NCBI GenBank assembly: GCA_964017185.1
Contig: OZ024877.1
Location: 4,752,006-4,816,005 of the forward strand
Source: Rugalucina vietnamica
Taxonomy: Eukaryota > Mollusca > Bivalvia > Lucinida > Lucinidae
Length of the DNA stretch: 64,000 nt
Direction: 5' to 3'
Shown here piece after piece: positions 22,199 through 35,084 of the stretch. Each line of letters starts with the position of its first letter. The first letter of the stretch is position 1. The translations under genes were made by a program, and so were the position numbers. The notes under the pieces were generated by a model. It worked only from the letters and a program-made list of their open reading frames with translations. It was not told the DNA's origin and searched no databases.

Positions 22199-22463
22199 TT
22201 GCGAAAACTTGCCCATGCAATATACCGAGCCGTTTCACCTGTAAAAACTGAAAATTTCTTAGAAAATTTTGATATTTAAACATTTTTGCTCAAAACATAG
22301 ATTGTGGGTACACGTTAGAACCGCCTTGCCTCGTTCTAACGAGTACCCACAATCTATGTTTTGGAGCAAAAATAAGAAAAATAGGTTTACCCCTGCATAC
22401 CCCAGTTTTGCTATATAAAAGTGGGGTTCAAGGGGGTATACATTACACGGACATGTTTTCCTG
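22199..22463. mobile_element. Palindromic miniature element family F, copy 1
   Basis: It starts ttgcgaaaacttgcccatgc and ends ttacacggacatgttttcct. At the centre is a near-perfect palindrome, aaacatagattgtgggta..gttagaacc and its inverse. A ctgcataccccagtttt stretch gives the ggggtata side block. Other copies are near 32.7, 33.5, 36.8 and 38.2 kb, with fragments at 49.2-49.9 kb. Confidence 0.75.
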
Positions 22464-23944
22464 ATGTTTTCGTGATGATGCAGGCTGACCAGTGCCTCTG
22501 TTTTCCACGATAAACGTTTTTGTTACTGCTGCAACATTGATAAGCATCTGAAATGAGTGATGCCCGTGAACCGTCTCATTAAAAAATGCATACACTTGTC
22601 GAAGTTCGTCCCAGCACCATACATTTTCTACTTGTTTATAATAGTTCTGAAATTTGAAAGCCACCAGGAGGATCCAACTTCTGGTTATAATTCCTACTCT
22701 TCAGACTTATACATGCCAACTCGCACATTCATTGTTCGCATTCAAGTTTGCCAAAAGCAAAATCCGATTTCCTCAAGATCCGGCTCAAAACGTTTTAAAA
22801 CATTTTTGCCTCGAGCAAGTCGAGGAAAACGATCCTCTTATTTTATACCCGATATTTGGCCCATTTTTTGTTTCCCAAAATCTATACATTTTGCCCGAGG
22901 CAGCGAAAATTTATCCGCAAATCTGCGCTATTTCTAAAGCTTTGTGATGGCTGGTTACGTACAACAAATATGGCTTTGTAACACCATAGTTGATTTAGCA
23001 GCAAATGTTAATCATTAAAATGAAAACATTTTCTCCGTTTTACTGCGGTAAAGCAGCGTTTGTAGTCGGAAACATTTTTACTGTTTGCATGTGTAAGGCT
23101 GACCCGCGTAAGACATTGTGCTATCATCGATGCACCAAGAGCAGAACGATTTCACGTGTCCTTCATGAGAATATTCTCGAGTGGGCTAATGCTCAAGCTG
23201 CGTTAGATCAAGTTCTACGTTCGTTAGCTGCGAATCCGCGTTTTCGATTGCCGTGTATAAAGTATAATGATATAATAAGTCACACTGTCCAGACATTCGC
23301 AGATAATTCCTGGCATTTTCATATCTGCTCTAGGTTATCAACAACAACTGATTGAAGCCGGAGCTGTGCCAATCTTGCCACAGGCCTTCTTAATTCATCT
23401 CGCGTCACTGCCAGAATCCTGCCCGGGGCTAATATATACGCGTTGTTTGATATACTTTTCTCTCAAAATTTGCCGAGTTTATTATATACCGCTTTCTGTT
23501 TTGTCAGACCTAATTGGACCTACCACGCTCACCCGAGTACCGTATAATGAACACGAAAGTTTGCCGCGAGTACAATTACTGCGCAAGGTTTCGCTTTTAC
23601 ATTTATTTCATTAGTGCAGAGAAACTTGGTCAAATTCAGTGGACCATGCAATTAGGTCAATGGTATCGAGCCATGTGTAGTGCTTGAAGAGGATGTTAAT
23701 GACAAGATAGTTTCAGAACAGAACATAATAAAAATTCCTTTCTACGGCAGATTTACGGCAGAACAATCTCAGCCTACCCCGTACAACGACAGAATCGACG
23801 TAAACATCAACGCTTAAAATAGGTCAAGGTCATGCGGTATTGAACACTGAAGTAAAGGACAGTTACTGCCAGAGGTTTTACATGTGAAGGTATACTCACT
23901 TCCTCAGTGCTACAATCGACATAATTATTGTCAAAATCAATACC
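22464..23944. other. Intergenic, no gene recognised
   Basis: High-complexity sequence with overlapping open frames (22557-22937, 22654-22947 and 23005-23355 on +). None has a recognisable domain. There is no obvious repeat, so it could include conserved regulatory DNA for the downstream KCTD gene; that is speculation. Confidence 0.3.
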
Positions 23945-24980
23945 ATAGGACCAATGGTCCTGTAAACGCTCACCTGAGATCAGCTGCATATACCAATAAA
24001 CATGTTTGAATATTATGGTATTTAACTCCGGTGCAGGGGGGCAGATGAAGTCCTTGGGCCATTTTCTTTTTTCAGAATCTTCAATATTTTGTCCATTTGC
24101 CAATTTCCTGCTGGCTTTTCCCTTCAAATGACATTTTAACAGTTTTCCCAATTCAAATGCATAGGCAACCCATGTTGACCTTGCCATAAACTTGGTCAAG
24201 GTCATCACAGGGTCATGATTTATATATACATTGGAGTACTTTAGCCATCGATGCTTCACGCCAAGTTTCGTTGAAATCAGTCTATTGGTTTCAGAGAAGA
24301 TGATTTTTGATGGGTTTTTACCATATATGGGCATGGCGGCCATCTTTGTCATGTGACCTAGATTATTTATATACATATTGATTCCCCCATTCTATAGATG
24401 CTTCACATAAAATTTGGCTTTGATTGGCCAAGCGGTTTCAGAGGAGAAGACGTTTGAATATTATGGAAATATACATGTATATTGCCCCGGGGTGGGGGCA
24501 CATAAGTCCCTGGGGTCCATTTTTTTCAGAATCATTAATATTCAGTCCTACTTTCCATTTCCTGCCAGACTTTCACTTTAAATTACATTTTAAAAGTTTT
24601 CCCCATTGAAATGCATTAGCGACCTATGTTGACCTTGCCGTAAAATAGGTCAAGGTCATCACAGGGTCATGATTTATATATACATTGTAGTGCTTGAGCC
24701 ATTAATGCTTCATGCCAAGTTTCGTTGAAATCGGTCCACCGGTTCTGGAGAAAAAGATTTTTGAAGGGTTTTTACCATATATGGGCATGGCGGCCATCCT
24801 GGTCATGTGACCTGGATTTCTTATATACACATTGGTTCGCCCTTCCTATTAATTTGGCTTTGATTGGCCAAGCGGTTTCAGAGAAGATCTTTGAAATTGT
24901 GGACGGACGACGGACGGACGGACGCCGGATCATGGCCATCCTGTAAGCTCATCTTGTGAGCCTAACGGCTCAGGAGAGCT
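23945..24980 (-). mobile_element. Tandem-repeat element family B, inverted copy
   Basis: In reverse orientation it has AGGACCAATGGTCCT..cgctcacctgag at the left (its 3' end), about two monomers of the family B repeat, and a ggacggacgacggacggacg microsatellite. Its 5' palindrome (agctcatcttgtgagcc..ggctcaggagagct) is at the right. Confidence 0.75.
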
Positions 24981-25602
24981 AAAAACGCAAAAGGCCGGTA
25001 GGTCTAGGTGTGTGCCTGAAGCGTGTGTCAGGGACAATCTAAATGCAAAGTTCTTTAATGCCTGATTCGGCATTATTGGCGACATCAATGTCGCGTAAAA
25101 TGTAGGTCAAGGTTATCCGGCCCACGTGTGTGCCTGAAGCATGAAAATAGGTCACGGTCAACTACCACTTCGCATTCAACAACAACAACAAACAAACAAA
25201 CAAAAATAATAATAATAGCCTTACATTCTTGACATTCTTTGAGTTTTATATTAAGCTTTTGATAGAAAATTATCATACCTTTCACCTCATGTGAATCTCG
25301 CGAAAAAGGAAACGCTCACAATGACCACCGGATATAATTCAACTATTTTACGTTGACCACCGATGGTGGTCAGGTTGCAGTTTACCGAGCGTGAGCATTT
25401 AAAAATGACTAAATCTTTATTTAACAGCAGAAACAACTGACGCGAATGCATTCGAAATGAAAACGATGGTAATATAATAATTAAAACTGAAGTGTATCGA
25501 TGACAGAGAGAATACATTTGCAAGCATTATGGGCCCAGGTGAGCTAAAACGAATGAAAAATAAATCTGAGCATTGAGTTTATCAATATAAAAAAAATGTA
25601 TT

Positions 25603-25837
25603 CGAGCCGCCGCATGGGAAAACCAACAATACGCAAAGGCGAAACAAAGGTGCAGATCAGCCTCGCAGTAACTGCGAAGCTGATCAGCGCCTTTGTTTTC
25701 GCTACACGGATAGTACAATTCCTCTACTTTCTAAATAAAAAATTTCAAGTCTCTAGCCATCTTCTATGCTTGTACAGCCCGGTTTGTGTCGAACCTGTTC
25801 GAAAACCACATTGTTGGTTTTCCCACGAGGCGTCTCG
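25603..25837. mobile_element. Palindromic miniature transposon family E, copy 6
   Basis: CGAGCCGCCGCATGGGAAAA at the left and ttggttttcccacgaggcgt at the right flank the aggtgcagatcag / ctgatcagcgccttt hairpin. Confidence 0.85.
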
Positions 25838-26337
25838 AATCATTTGAAATACCCTCGTCCTTTTCTTGTCTCTTCCCGTTGCCCTCTATACAATATTCTG
25901 CCTTAATTCGTAGTCATGGTTGCAGTTGCCCGAGGCTAATGTTTTTCATTAAACTCTATACCTCGTTAAAGCTTCTTGTGCTACAATACGAACTCGCCCG
26001 GGGCAAATACTACCCGGGAGACAAGATCGACAAACTACGCCTCAATAAACGCTTCAGTTAGACAGACAGCCAGCTGCTGAAAGCATGTGCCTTTTGGTGT
26101 GAGGAAATAAAGAGAAAATAAAAGAGACAGAGAATATTTTGTAAAAGAATCGAGAGAATATTTTGAATTAAGGTAGGTGAAAATGTTTGCTTATTTATCT
26201 GTTCAATATTAAATTTCAATTTGATACGGTTGAGCCGCGCTTGTACAAGAAAAGCCTTCTTTATTTTCCATCATGTTCAGTATTAAACGGTATATATACA
26301 TGTAGTCATATAGGTTTTGAAAATACAGACTGGTTTT

Positions 26338-27293
26338 TATCGCACCTGCTTATAGCAGGGTGCGATATAAGAGTCCAAGTTTCCGTACGTCCGTCCGTGC
26401 GTTAATCCGTCCGTCAACAATTCACGTCGAAGTTTGGTTTTCTCTGCATCAGTGATAGCTGCGATTGTGAAGCACGCATAGTAATTGTCATTGACAAACC
26501 CTTCAAGCACGAACCATGACCCGGTGTCCTTGACCTATATTTCACGGTCCATCGACTTTGTTAATTTTTACGCTGTGTCGAAGTTTGATAAATTTTTACG
26601 TCGAAGTTTGGTTTTCTTGGCATCAGTGATAAATAGCCGCGACTGTCAAACCTTGCATAGTAATTGTCCTTGACAAACCCTTCAAGCACGTACCTTGACC
26701 CGGTACCCTTGACCTATATTTCACGGCCCATTGTTAATTTTTACGCTGTGTCGAAGTTTGATAAATTTTTACGCCGAAGTTTGGTTTTCTTTGCATCAGT
26801 GATAAATAGCCGCGACTGTCAAACCTTGCATAGTAATTGTCCTTGACAAACCCTTCAAGCACGTACCTTGACCCCCTCCCCCCCCCCCCCCTCGACTCGG
26901 TAGCATTGACCTATATCTTACGGTCCATTGACTTTGTTAATTCTTACGTCAGTTTGGTTTTCTCTGCACCTGTGATTGCTGCGAGTGTGAAACCTTGTTT
27001 AGTAATTGTCCATGACATACCCTTCAAGCACGCATCTTGACCCGGTGCCCTTGGCCTATATTACACGGTCTATTGACTTTGTTAATTTTTACGTCGAAGT
27101 TTGGTTTTACGGTCCATTGACTTTGTTAATTTTTACGTCGAAGTTTGGTTTTCTCTGCATTTTGTGATAGTTGCGAGTGTGAAACTTGGCATAGTAATTG
27201 TCATTGACATAACCTTCACGCATGCACCATGACCCAGCGCCATTGACCTATATTTCACGTTTTTAGTTATTTTGCCTGATGCAGGTGCGATAT
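26338..27293 (+). mobile_element. Tandem-repeat element family C (HINE/pearl-like)
   Basis: The 5' palindrome ATCGCACCTGCTTATAGCAG..GGTGCGAT is followed by cgtccgtccgtgcg and atccgtccgtc microsatellite blocks. About five monomers of about 175 bp follow, with cgtcgaagtttggttttct near 26425, 26599, 26772, 26947 and 27136, and a partial repeat at 27091. The 3' side carries gcaggtgcgatat. A C-run (26879-26891) interrupts one monomer. Confidence 0.7.
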
Positions 27294-28581
27294 CGACCTC
27301 CGCAACGTTCTCGTACTAATAGTTGTTTTTCTTTGACCCTGCCGCTTTTCTATAGAAAGGCCAGACTGAGAGACAAACCGGTACGGTCAAAATCGCACAA
27401 CACAGCCGTTTTAATTTGTTTCAAAATGCGACGGACTAAAATGCGGTGAGCCTGCGTTCAACAGCTATGGTCAAGTCGGAGCGTTGAGTTATGTCGTGTG
27501 CCTGTGTTAAAAGCAGTCAAACATCAACGTATATTTTACGGACATTTTTGGCCATGTTATAAGGTACCGAAAACGTCTATTTTTTGTAGCGGAGGTATGT
27601 TACTCGTTAGTAATCAGATGCGCGACAAGCCTCCCCGTCTCGTGACTTAACACAGCGAGCCCGACCAGGCTCACCCGGTGGCAACTTTTTTCAGTCATGT
27701 CAGTAACGAAAGCATCACTTCCTGGGTATCGGCCAGCACAACAGAGCTGTTTTGCTCAGGACACGACTCCGTACCAGTGGGCCCGCGCTTCCCAAAACAT
27801 GTTGAATGGTATCATTTATGTACATAAAACTTTTTAAGTTAGCTTCAAGTTGAAGCTTGACATAAGTATTTCCCCTGGGGAAAGATAATATGATATTTCC
27901 CTAAGGTAATGTAAGACGACTATACCTGCGCCTGGGGTGCTGAACGTGTTGAAACATACCAATAAGCCATTATTCCCCGTACAAAGCCCGGGGCACCAGC
28001 AAATATTATATATTATAGATATTCAAGTACTAAGCTCTTTAGTTTGTGAGAACACTGAATACGAAAGAATATTTGTATATTGGATACCCGAGGTTTGTCG
28101 ATTTTTTTTCATTCATTCTAAATTTGAAAAGAGAAAAGTATGTGTGTCTACTGATATTACTCTGCGTCAGAAACAAAATTCGTTAAAATAAAGTACATCT
28201 GTCTGTCATTGCCAACAGGTATGGTCATATCGAGACGGCCACATCATGTGACATCCTATCTGTGGCCGTACTTTGCGGCGAGGAAAAGCATGGATTTATC
28301 ATTATTTGACCATATATTGTTAAGATCAGTATGACTATACGCTGTTAGTTGGAGTTTACTGATAAACGCTGTTCTTTGTTTCTGCTTCTGCAAATAGCAG
28401 GGCCTTTCAGGGAAATCATGAAATTGTGGTAACGTCCAATTGAAATAGTGATGTCATTTCTAAAATACGTCCACGGTCAACAGCTAAGGTCATTTCGAGA
28501 CGGCCAGTTATACAAACCACAACGTTTTGGGGCAGGCATCAGAGAGATGTGATTTATTTATTTATTTTCGTTTTATTTCAG
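27294..28581. other. Upstream region of the KCTD gene, no exon recognised
   Basis: Non-repetitive, moderately GC-rich sequence. A short phrase caacagctatggtcaagtcg recurs with changes near 28217 (aacaggtatggtcatatcga) and 28478 (caacagctaaggtcatttcg). Any 5' non-coding exon of the KCTD gene was not identified. Confidence 0.35.
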
Positions 28582-28807
28582 AATCGGTCAAGCTGGAGTT
28601 AAAGGTTTCTATTGCCGAGACGGCCGGGAGAAGGATGTCCTCACCCGTGCACTCCTCCACCCCCTCCCCGGTCCACACCCAGAACGGGGGCTACAGCGCC
28701 AAGATCAGCGGCGTCCCCTGCCCAGCCACACCCACCAGATACACGGCTCCGGTACATATTGACGTCGGCGGTGTTATCTATACGTCATCGCTGGAAACAC
28801 TAACCAG
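28582..28807 (+). CDS. KCTD15: KCTD exon 1: N-terminus and start of BTB
   Basis: It is preceded by TTTTATTTCAG and followed by GTATAC. The ATG at 28635 gives [19 protein letters not shown], then the BTB starts at about residue 37. The 53 bases before the ATG are probably 5' UTR. The next 2.09-kb intron has no recognised repeat family apart from simple repeats. Confidence 0.85.
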
Positions 28808-31516
28808 GTATACATTTCAGTTATTTTTTCAGCTACAGTCTGATTGTAACTTGTCGGATACTCGGTGACACTAGGTCTATGCACTGCGTCTGATTGGTCG
28901 CCGTCACACATGACGTTTACGTCGATTGTGCGAACTGCCGTAAAAAGAAGAACTAGTATTCGACGATTTACATTTTCAATTAAAAGTTTAAACGCAGCTT
29001 TAACAAAGTCTGGCTGGACAATGTCACAATACATGAATATATTCTGCGATATAAACATGCATCTAGCTAAACTACATTCATGCATACTATAGTTTAATCT
29101 GCAACAAGCTATACTTAACATTAATCCGACCTGCGTCTTTTGAAATGGATCGTTGCGATGGGTTTACGTGCAAAACAGTAAGCATTCCGTCTTGTGAGAT
29201 AGAAGTTAATACTAGAAAATAGTCAGAGGATGGGTGATATTGTTTTGTTCTGAATCTGACTGGTTAACTGGTGACATGCCGAATTGACAATACTTCATGG
29301 TGGGGGGGGGGGGGGGGGGGGCGTTGGACATTTATGATGACCTGTATATCACGGCTGCAAACAAGTTAAACGACCTGAGTGCGCGGATAGGCATGTCACA
29401 ACTGTGTCGGGTTTCGTCATTCCCTTATGGCAAGGCAGCAAATGCAACTTTTCTCAGGATTTGGATCTTTTCTCCCCGGCAATTTCTGACGCCGATATCT
29501 TTGTATCAAATGCCCTTTTATAAAGCCTCATCTGAAGCTTTCAGAAGCTCGCTTTACAGTATAATTTTCTACACAAAATCTTGCTACAGGCCAAACACTT
29601 GTCTTGATTCGCTCTATCGTCCTCTGTATCCTTCGGGCGCTTATTAGATTAACGATTTTGCCATTACTTAGTTGCCGTACTGCGTCCGGATGAGCCGCGG
29701 GCGAAGAACGTCAACATAACGGATGAGCTTGCACAGCAGCCGACATTTTTGAAAATAGTGCTCGCTTTCTTCTTAGTTTGTAAATGTTGGCTGACCATTC
29801 ACGATCATTCATGGACTCCTTTTCGAATTCGAAATTATTATTTTTTACATGTTAACGGAAGAATCCAAACTGCCATTTAAGCCCATAAAATATGCTTTTA
29901 AAACTGCTAAATGCGGAAAATATAGCGGCTCTACGGCAAAGCATTATGCAGAATTACACAGCATGCAAAGTGTCAGCGTTGTTGCAGATGTTTTGACAAC
30001 CGTTTGCAGTCCAGGGTTTGCGTCGCTGTTAGCTTAATCTATCCACAACTAAAGTCGATGAATTCAAATTTGAGAAAATGAGAAATTTAGCTTCAAGGCG
30101 GTTTAATTATAATCGCCTACCGAGTACCTCCCATCTTAAGACGCTTTATATTTCATTTTGCCCTCGGCAATATTGCAAATATGAAGTGAATTCAATGAGG
30201 TCTTAAATTTCGCTTAAGAATATTTCAGTTGAAAAATATATCAAGCCATTATCCAACATTTTAGCTTGAGGGTGGATATTTTCTATAAGTACAAAATATC
30301 GAACATACATTGTTATCTGATCTTTAACTTCTTTTTTTTTCCAATGACGTCTTTGCTTCGGGCTAAAAGTCAGGTTTGGTCGCTTCAGAATCAAACGTGC
30401 TATATTTCGTTAAAATGCGATCGTAACAGGTCATCTTCAACTTAACTTATAAACGCCATGAACAAATGAAGCTTGGCCATCTAAACAGTTTAAAGTCATT
30501 TAAGTAAAAGGATGCAGGCGGTGCGGACACAGCATATGCCTCGCGCTAAACTTACCAAGATGGGAAACACAAGTATCGATATATATATATATATATAAAA
30601 AAAAAACAAACGGCCATCTGAATGAGCAGATCTTTCCCAAAAGGTGGTCATTCAGGATCACGGTAGAAGTATCCAGTTGGAACGGCCAGTACCCGGTTTA
30701 CCCTGTCAATACTTATTCGTAAGCCAAAAACATCTTTACGTATAACACCAGACCGTTTGTTTTTGTATCTATAGTGGGGAAGCAAACAAAGCAATGTTTC
30801 TCATAAAAAGGGGTTCTCTTTATATTACACGTGGTTTTCGGGAGCATCCTCACCATGGGGTTATACTGACTTCTAACACTGACTACTCGTTTTACAGGTT
30901 TCCCGATTCTCGACTGGCGAAGATGTTTAACGGCAACTGTCCCATCGTGCTCGACACCTTGAAGCAGCACTACTTTATTGACCGTGACGGGAAGATGTTC
31001 CGCTACATCCTGAACTACATGCGCACCGCCAAAATGGTTCTGCCAGAGGGCTTCACGGAACTCGATCAGCTCTACGAAGAAGCGAAATATTACGAGATTC
31101 AAGGAATGCTTCGCGAAATAGACATTCTGAGAAAAGGAAAGAACATAAAACGCGAGAAAATGGACACTTCTGAACAGAAATCCGGTGGGACTAATCCCTT
31201 CTGTGACTGTATTGCCGTCAGCCTAAGCCCAGATCTCGGCGAACGGATATCGCTCAGCGCGGAGCGATTTCTTATCGAAGAGGTGTTTCCCGAACTGACA
31301 TCCGCTTTGATGGATTCACGGAATTCTGGTTTTAATTTAGACAATCGTCACGTGATCAGGTTTCCCCTGAACGGATTCTGTAAATTAAACTCTGTCCAAG
31401 TTTTCCAGAGACTTCTGAACAGTAGCTTCAAAATTGAAGCTTCAACAGGTGGTGGTGTGGAAGGCCAACAGTTCTGCGAATACCTGTTTGTTCGGCGGAA
31501 CTGCAAACGTGTATAA
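28582..31516 (+). CDS. KCTD15: KCTD1/KCTD15-type BTB (T1) domain protein, two coding exons
   Basis: In vertebrates KCTD1 and KCTD15 repress AP-2 transcription factors and affect Wnt signalling and neural crest formation; BTB domains of this family form pentamers. The first coding exon supplies an ATG at 28635, an S/P/T-rich N-terminus and the first BTB strand ([20 protein letters not shown]). The second supplies the rest of the BTB ([20 protein letters not shown]) and the conserved C-terminal domain ([20 protein letters not shown], then [20 protein letters not shown]). The predicted protein is 263 residues, in the size range of KCTD1 and KCTD15. The splice joins AG|G (Arg) in frame. I cannot tell KCTD1 from KCTD15; a single invertebrate pro-orthologue is likely. 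The upstream part of the first exon has an open frame to the acceptor, so an earlier start through an unseen exon is possible. Confidence 0.93.
28808..30897 (+). other. KCTD intron; poly-G tract and AT repeat, otherwise nothing seen
   Basis: It contains a run of 20 G at 29302-29321 and an (AT)n tract at about 30579-30596. The rest is complex single-copy sequence without a recognisable exon or element. Confidence 0.5.
30898..31516 (+). CDS. KCTD15: KCTD exon 2: BTB and C-terminal domain
   Basis: After a TTTTACAG acceptor the frame reads [20 protein letters not shown] and continues uninterrupted to TAA at 31514-31516. The family-specific [16 protein letters not shown] and [14 protein letters not shown] segments are intact. 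The ATG at 30794 lies in the intron and is not the start. Confidence 0.95.
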
Positions 31517-32670
31517 ACGCGACTGTTGAAGTGTCTGATCCAATTTTAGAATCAAAAGAAATCCATGTTTTGTATTTGATCTAAAAATACTCTGTAGATA
31601 CGTCAAGCTTCTTCGAAAGTTGCGTTAGAGATGTAGGTTTAGCTGATTGTTGACGCTTTGATTTACAATTACGCTTTGATTTAAGATATCTCTTTCAGTT
31701 TTCGTTTGTTTTTTTTTTTTTGTTTTTTTTTTGTTTTTCTTTTTGTTGCAAATCATGAAAAATCTTTGCTGTACTTTCAAAGAACCCAGTCTTTGGATAA
31801 ACAAATCAAGTCTTTAAAGGCTTGACAGTGAAATTAGAACTAAGATCAAATATTCTGTATTATGATATTCTGCATCTACAGTACATGTAAGTTCAGCATA
31901 AAAAGAAAAGAGTTGGACATTCTGTCCACAGCGCTAGATGCAAATTTGTTGTTCGCATGTGCAGAAAACGTTTAAAGGGTAGCCACTCATTTGGTCACAG
32001 TCAGTAGCAGTACAGAATTCTTGTTGCAGACAATCTTGAAATGTGCTAATAAAGTGTGAAATAGTATTGTTGATAATGTTCTTATAATCCTTGAAAATCA
32101 CCCAAAATATGAAAATCATGTATATGCTTTGAAATAGTCAGCATAGACCATTTAAAGCTGTTCTGACATGGCAATGTATTGTCAACAGCCACTGATCCAC
32201 AGACAAATCTTCTAACGAGCATTAACAATCTGCTTGCCTGTTTAAGCAGCATAGGAAAAGTACATGTAAGAAGGGCCGACTATAAAAATTGTTGGTCACT
32301 CTGGGGAAATGATTTTTCTTTCAAACAATGGTGTTCTAATCAATGCTTTCTAATTAATTTCAAACTATATTTCAACAATGAATACTCTTTATAGTTATTT
32401 GAACCATATAAAGCAAAAGTTTTTCTTCTGGTTTACCAAAAATGCTTTACCTACCTACCCATTCTGAAATTGACGGGTAGGCGCACAGCAAAGAAAGAAT
32501 CATTTTAGGAGGGCCTAAAATAAAATTTTTACTGTAACATAGTATGTTTGCAATGCCAGTTATGTGATTACTTCTCTGAGTTTCCATCCAACCAAATATC
32601 CCTTCATCTTCACAATAAGCCAGAAAGAAGGAAACATGAAAACCACAGGTTAGAGTCCCGCTTAACCATT
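31517..32670 (+). other. KCTD 3' UTR and flank
   Basis: T-rich runs lie near 31709-31735. The first AATAAA in this orientation is at 32048-32053, a plausible polyadenylation signal about 530 bp after the stop. No other gene is seen. Confidence 0.45.
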
Positions 32671-32852
32671 ACGAAAACATGCCCATGCAATATACAGAGA
32701 TTTTTTTAAGTCACTTCAAAAAATGTAAAAAAAACTGAAACTTTTCAGTAGAATTTTTTTTATATTATATTTTTTCCTATGCTGCTTCAACAGGCAAGCA
32801 GATTGCTCCTCCTTGAGGCTGTTCTAGTGAGTACCCACAATCTATGTTTTGG

Positions 32853-32883
<31 letters not shown>

Positions 32884-32980
32884 CAAAAAAGAGATATACC
32901 TGCAACCCCCGTTTTTCTATATAGAAGTGGGGTTCAATGGGGTATACTTTTCATGGACATGTTTTTCTAATGAAAACATG
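32671..32980. mobile_element. Palindromic miniature element family F, copy 2
   Basis: It has cattacgaaaacatgcccat at the left, gagtacccacaatctatgtt in the middle, and agaagtggggttcaatgggg with ttcatggacatgtttttct at the right. A run of A of more than 20 bases (from about 32858) lies just inside. Confidence 0.65.
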
Positions 32981-33399
32981 AGATCCAGACAGTGGTTATT
33001 ATTAATAATGCAAGCAAGTAGCTTATGAGGTGTCATGAGCTCTTGTGCAAGCAATAAAGCCCCTAATCAAAACCTATCTGATGCATATACATACCACAGC
33101 CAATTTGCATGCCAAAGGAGCCTATTCTTTATATACATAATATGGACACAAAATCAGCTTGAATAGATAGTATTCATACACACATCTACTTATAGCCTAC
33201 AGAGTTGCCTCCCATCTTTAAGGCATAGGAACTGTATAGCGAAAACAACAATATTAGGGCTTTGTTTCAAGCAAATACTTGATCAGTCTGGGCAATTTCG
33301 TCAAATTTTCTGAAGTACATTGCCACAGATTATGGTACATGTACTATTTGCTTCATGTCTTGAACTGATCAAACTTGACTCCATTGTAGCTTTCATCAA

Positions 33400-33606
33400 C
33401 ATAGTAACCCATGCAGCATACAGAACATTTTTTGGTTGTAAAAAAATGATATTTTTCTTGTTTTTGCTAAAAACATAGACTGTGGTTATATGTTAGAACC
33501 ACGACACCGAGACGGTTCTAACAAATACCCACAATCTATGTTTTGGATAAGATATAAGAAAGATTCTATACCCCTGTATATTACACGGACATGTCAGCTT
33601 GATGAA
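33400..33606. mobile_element. Palindromic miniature element family F, copy 3
   Basis: A diverged copy: aaaacatagactgtggttat, gttagaaccacgacaccgag, and ttctaacaaatacccacaat form the central palindrome. The right end is attacacggacatgtcagct. Confidence 0.6.
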
Positions 33607-34847
33607 TTATAGTTATAAGCCTTTGAATATGCTTAAGCCTATGGAAACCATATGGAATATCTGACAGCACAAAGTTGCACTGGAAATTTGGTTTAATACA
33701 TAACAAATCAACAATAATTAACAAGTATTCATGTATATTTTGTGATAGTCACAATACCATGCTCTAGATGGCTATAAAGTTTGCAAGTAAATCATTAGAA
33801 ACAATTCGCAAAATGTTTAAAAATTATGTATAAATAAATGCTAAAATGCTACATAAAAGTGGCATAAAAACCCGAATTAAATACTGTAAGTATAGAAATA
33901 TTTGTGCAAGTTCATTATTTGTTACTTTTCATTAAATAAAATATTAAAATCAAATACATTGTGTTTCACTAAAATTTACAGCAAGGCATAATTAGCTAGA
34001 ATTTTGAATTTTCAATAAAGCAAATTAGGAAATAATTGGCGTAAAATAAGTTCCACTTTCTCAGGTTTTTTCTCTCTAAAATTCTGAATAACACCATTAT
34101 TACTAAGAATGCTGAATAACATTTTTTTTCTTCAAATTATTACTGCCTATATATTACCTGAAAAAAAATAACACCAACACAAAAATATAGACTAGATAAA
34201 TTATATGAGCTGAATCACAAGAAAACCTGTCTTGGATATGTGGAAAAGTTGCCGGAAGTCTTGTACTTTTTCATTGGCATCTCCAAGCATCAAGTTAGTT
34301 CTTGCTGTTGTTTGTATCAGACATGGTCATGACCCCCAAACCAGTGTGGGCCTCAGCCCATTGGGGATTTGAGAAAAAGATGGGCAGTTCGTACCTCCAG
34401 GCAAAGCTTACAACTGGGCAAAGCTTATACACCAGAGTTGCTTACTTGTTTCACATGTCAAGACACCCACAATATTGGGTAGAAGTCCCCTAAAATGGCG
34501 GCATTGTTCAAACATGACCAAACCTGTTGACTGTGATACAAATCAAACAAATACATGTACAGCAACTGGCTCAAAAAGCCTATCTGGAAAATATACATCT
34601 ATATTTTATTTCAATTATAATCTATGTACATTTAACATTCGATTCTGTTTGAATTGTGACCACATCACCTAGTCAGATATGCTGGAAGACAAATTTTCTT
34701 GGATCACAGCTTATTTTGGTAAAAATTGTTAATTCATAGGACAGCCATCACCTGAGAATTAAAATATGACAAGCTAAAAGACTGAAAATGTGTACAGTAA
34801 AGGCTCTTGTAAATGCTAAGCATCTGATGACTGTGATCAGTATAATT
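33607..34847. other. Intergenic, nothing recognised
   Basis: AT-rich sequence without a convincing ORF, repeat family or palindrome. Confidence 0.4.
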
Positions 34848-35084
34848 TGAGCCGCGACGCGAGAAAACCGGTCTTCGGGGTTTCCGACCAGGTCCGACAC
34901 AAACCGGCCTGTACACGCTCAGAAAAGAGCTAGAAGCTTGAAATTTCGGATTTAAGTAGAAGAGGAATTGTACTATCCGAGTAGCGAAAACAAAGGCGCT
35001 GATCAGCTTCGCGGTTACCGCGAAGCTGATCTGCGCCTTTGTTTTCGCCTAGGCAAAAATCCTGTTTTCTCACGATGCGGCTCA
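34848..35084. mobile_element. Palindromic miniature transposon family E, copy 7
   Basis: TGAGCCGCGACGCGAGAAAA at the left and cctgttttctcacgatgcgg at the right bracket a very well kept hairpin (gcgctgatcagcttcgcggt / accgcgaagctgatctgcgc). Confidence 0.9.

Noticed and set aside
23005-23355. 116-codon frame as a gene
   Set aside because: No recognisable family and no supporting splice sites; it is left in the intergenic description.
23807-24376. 189-codon frame on the - strand
   Set aside because: It is the inverted family B repeat read in the same frame as above, extended by chance past the element end.
30794-30897. KCTD start codon at 30794
   Set aside because: It lies upstream of the TTTTACAG acceptor, in the intron. 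The true BTB start is in the exon at 28582-28807.
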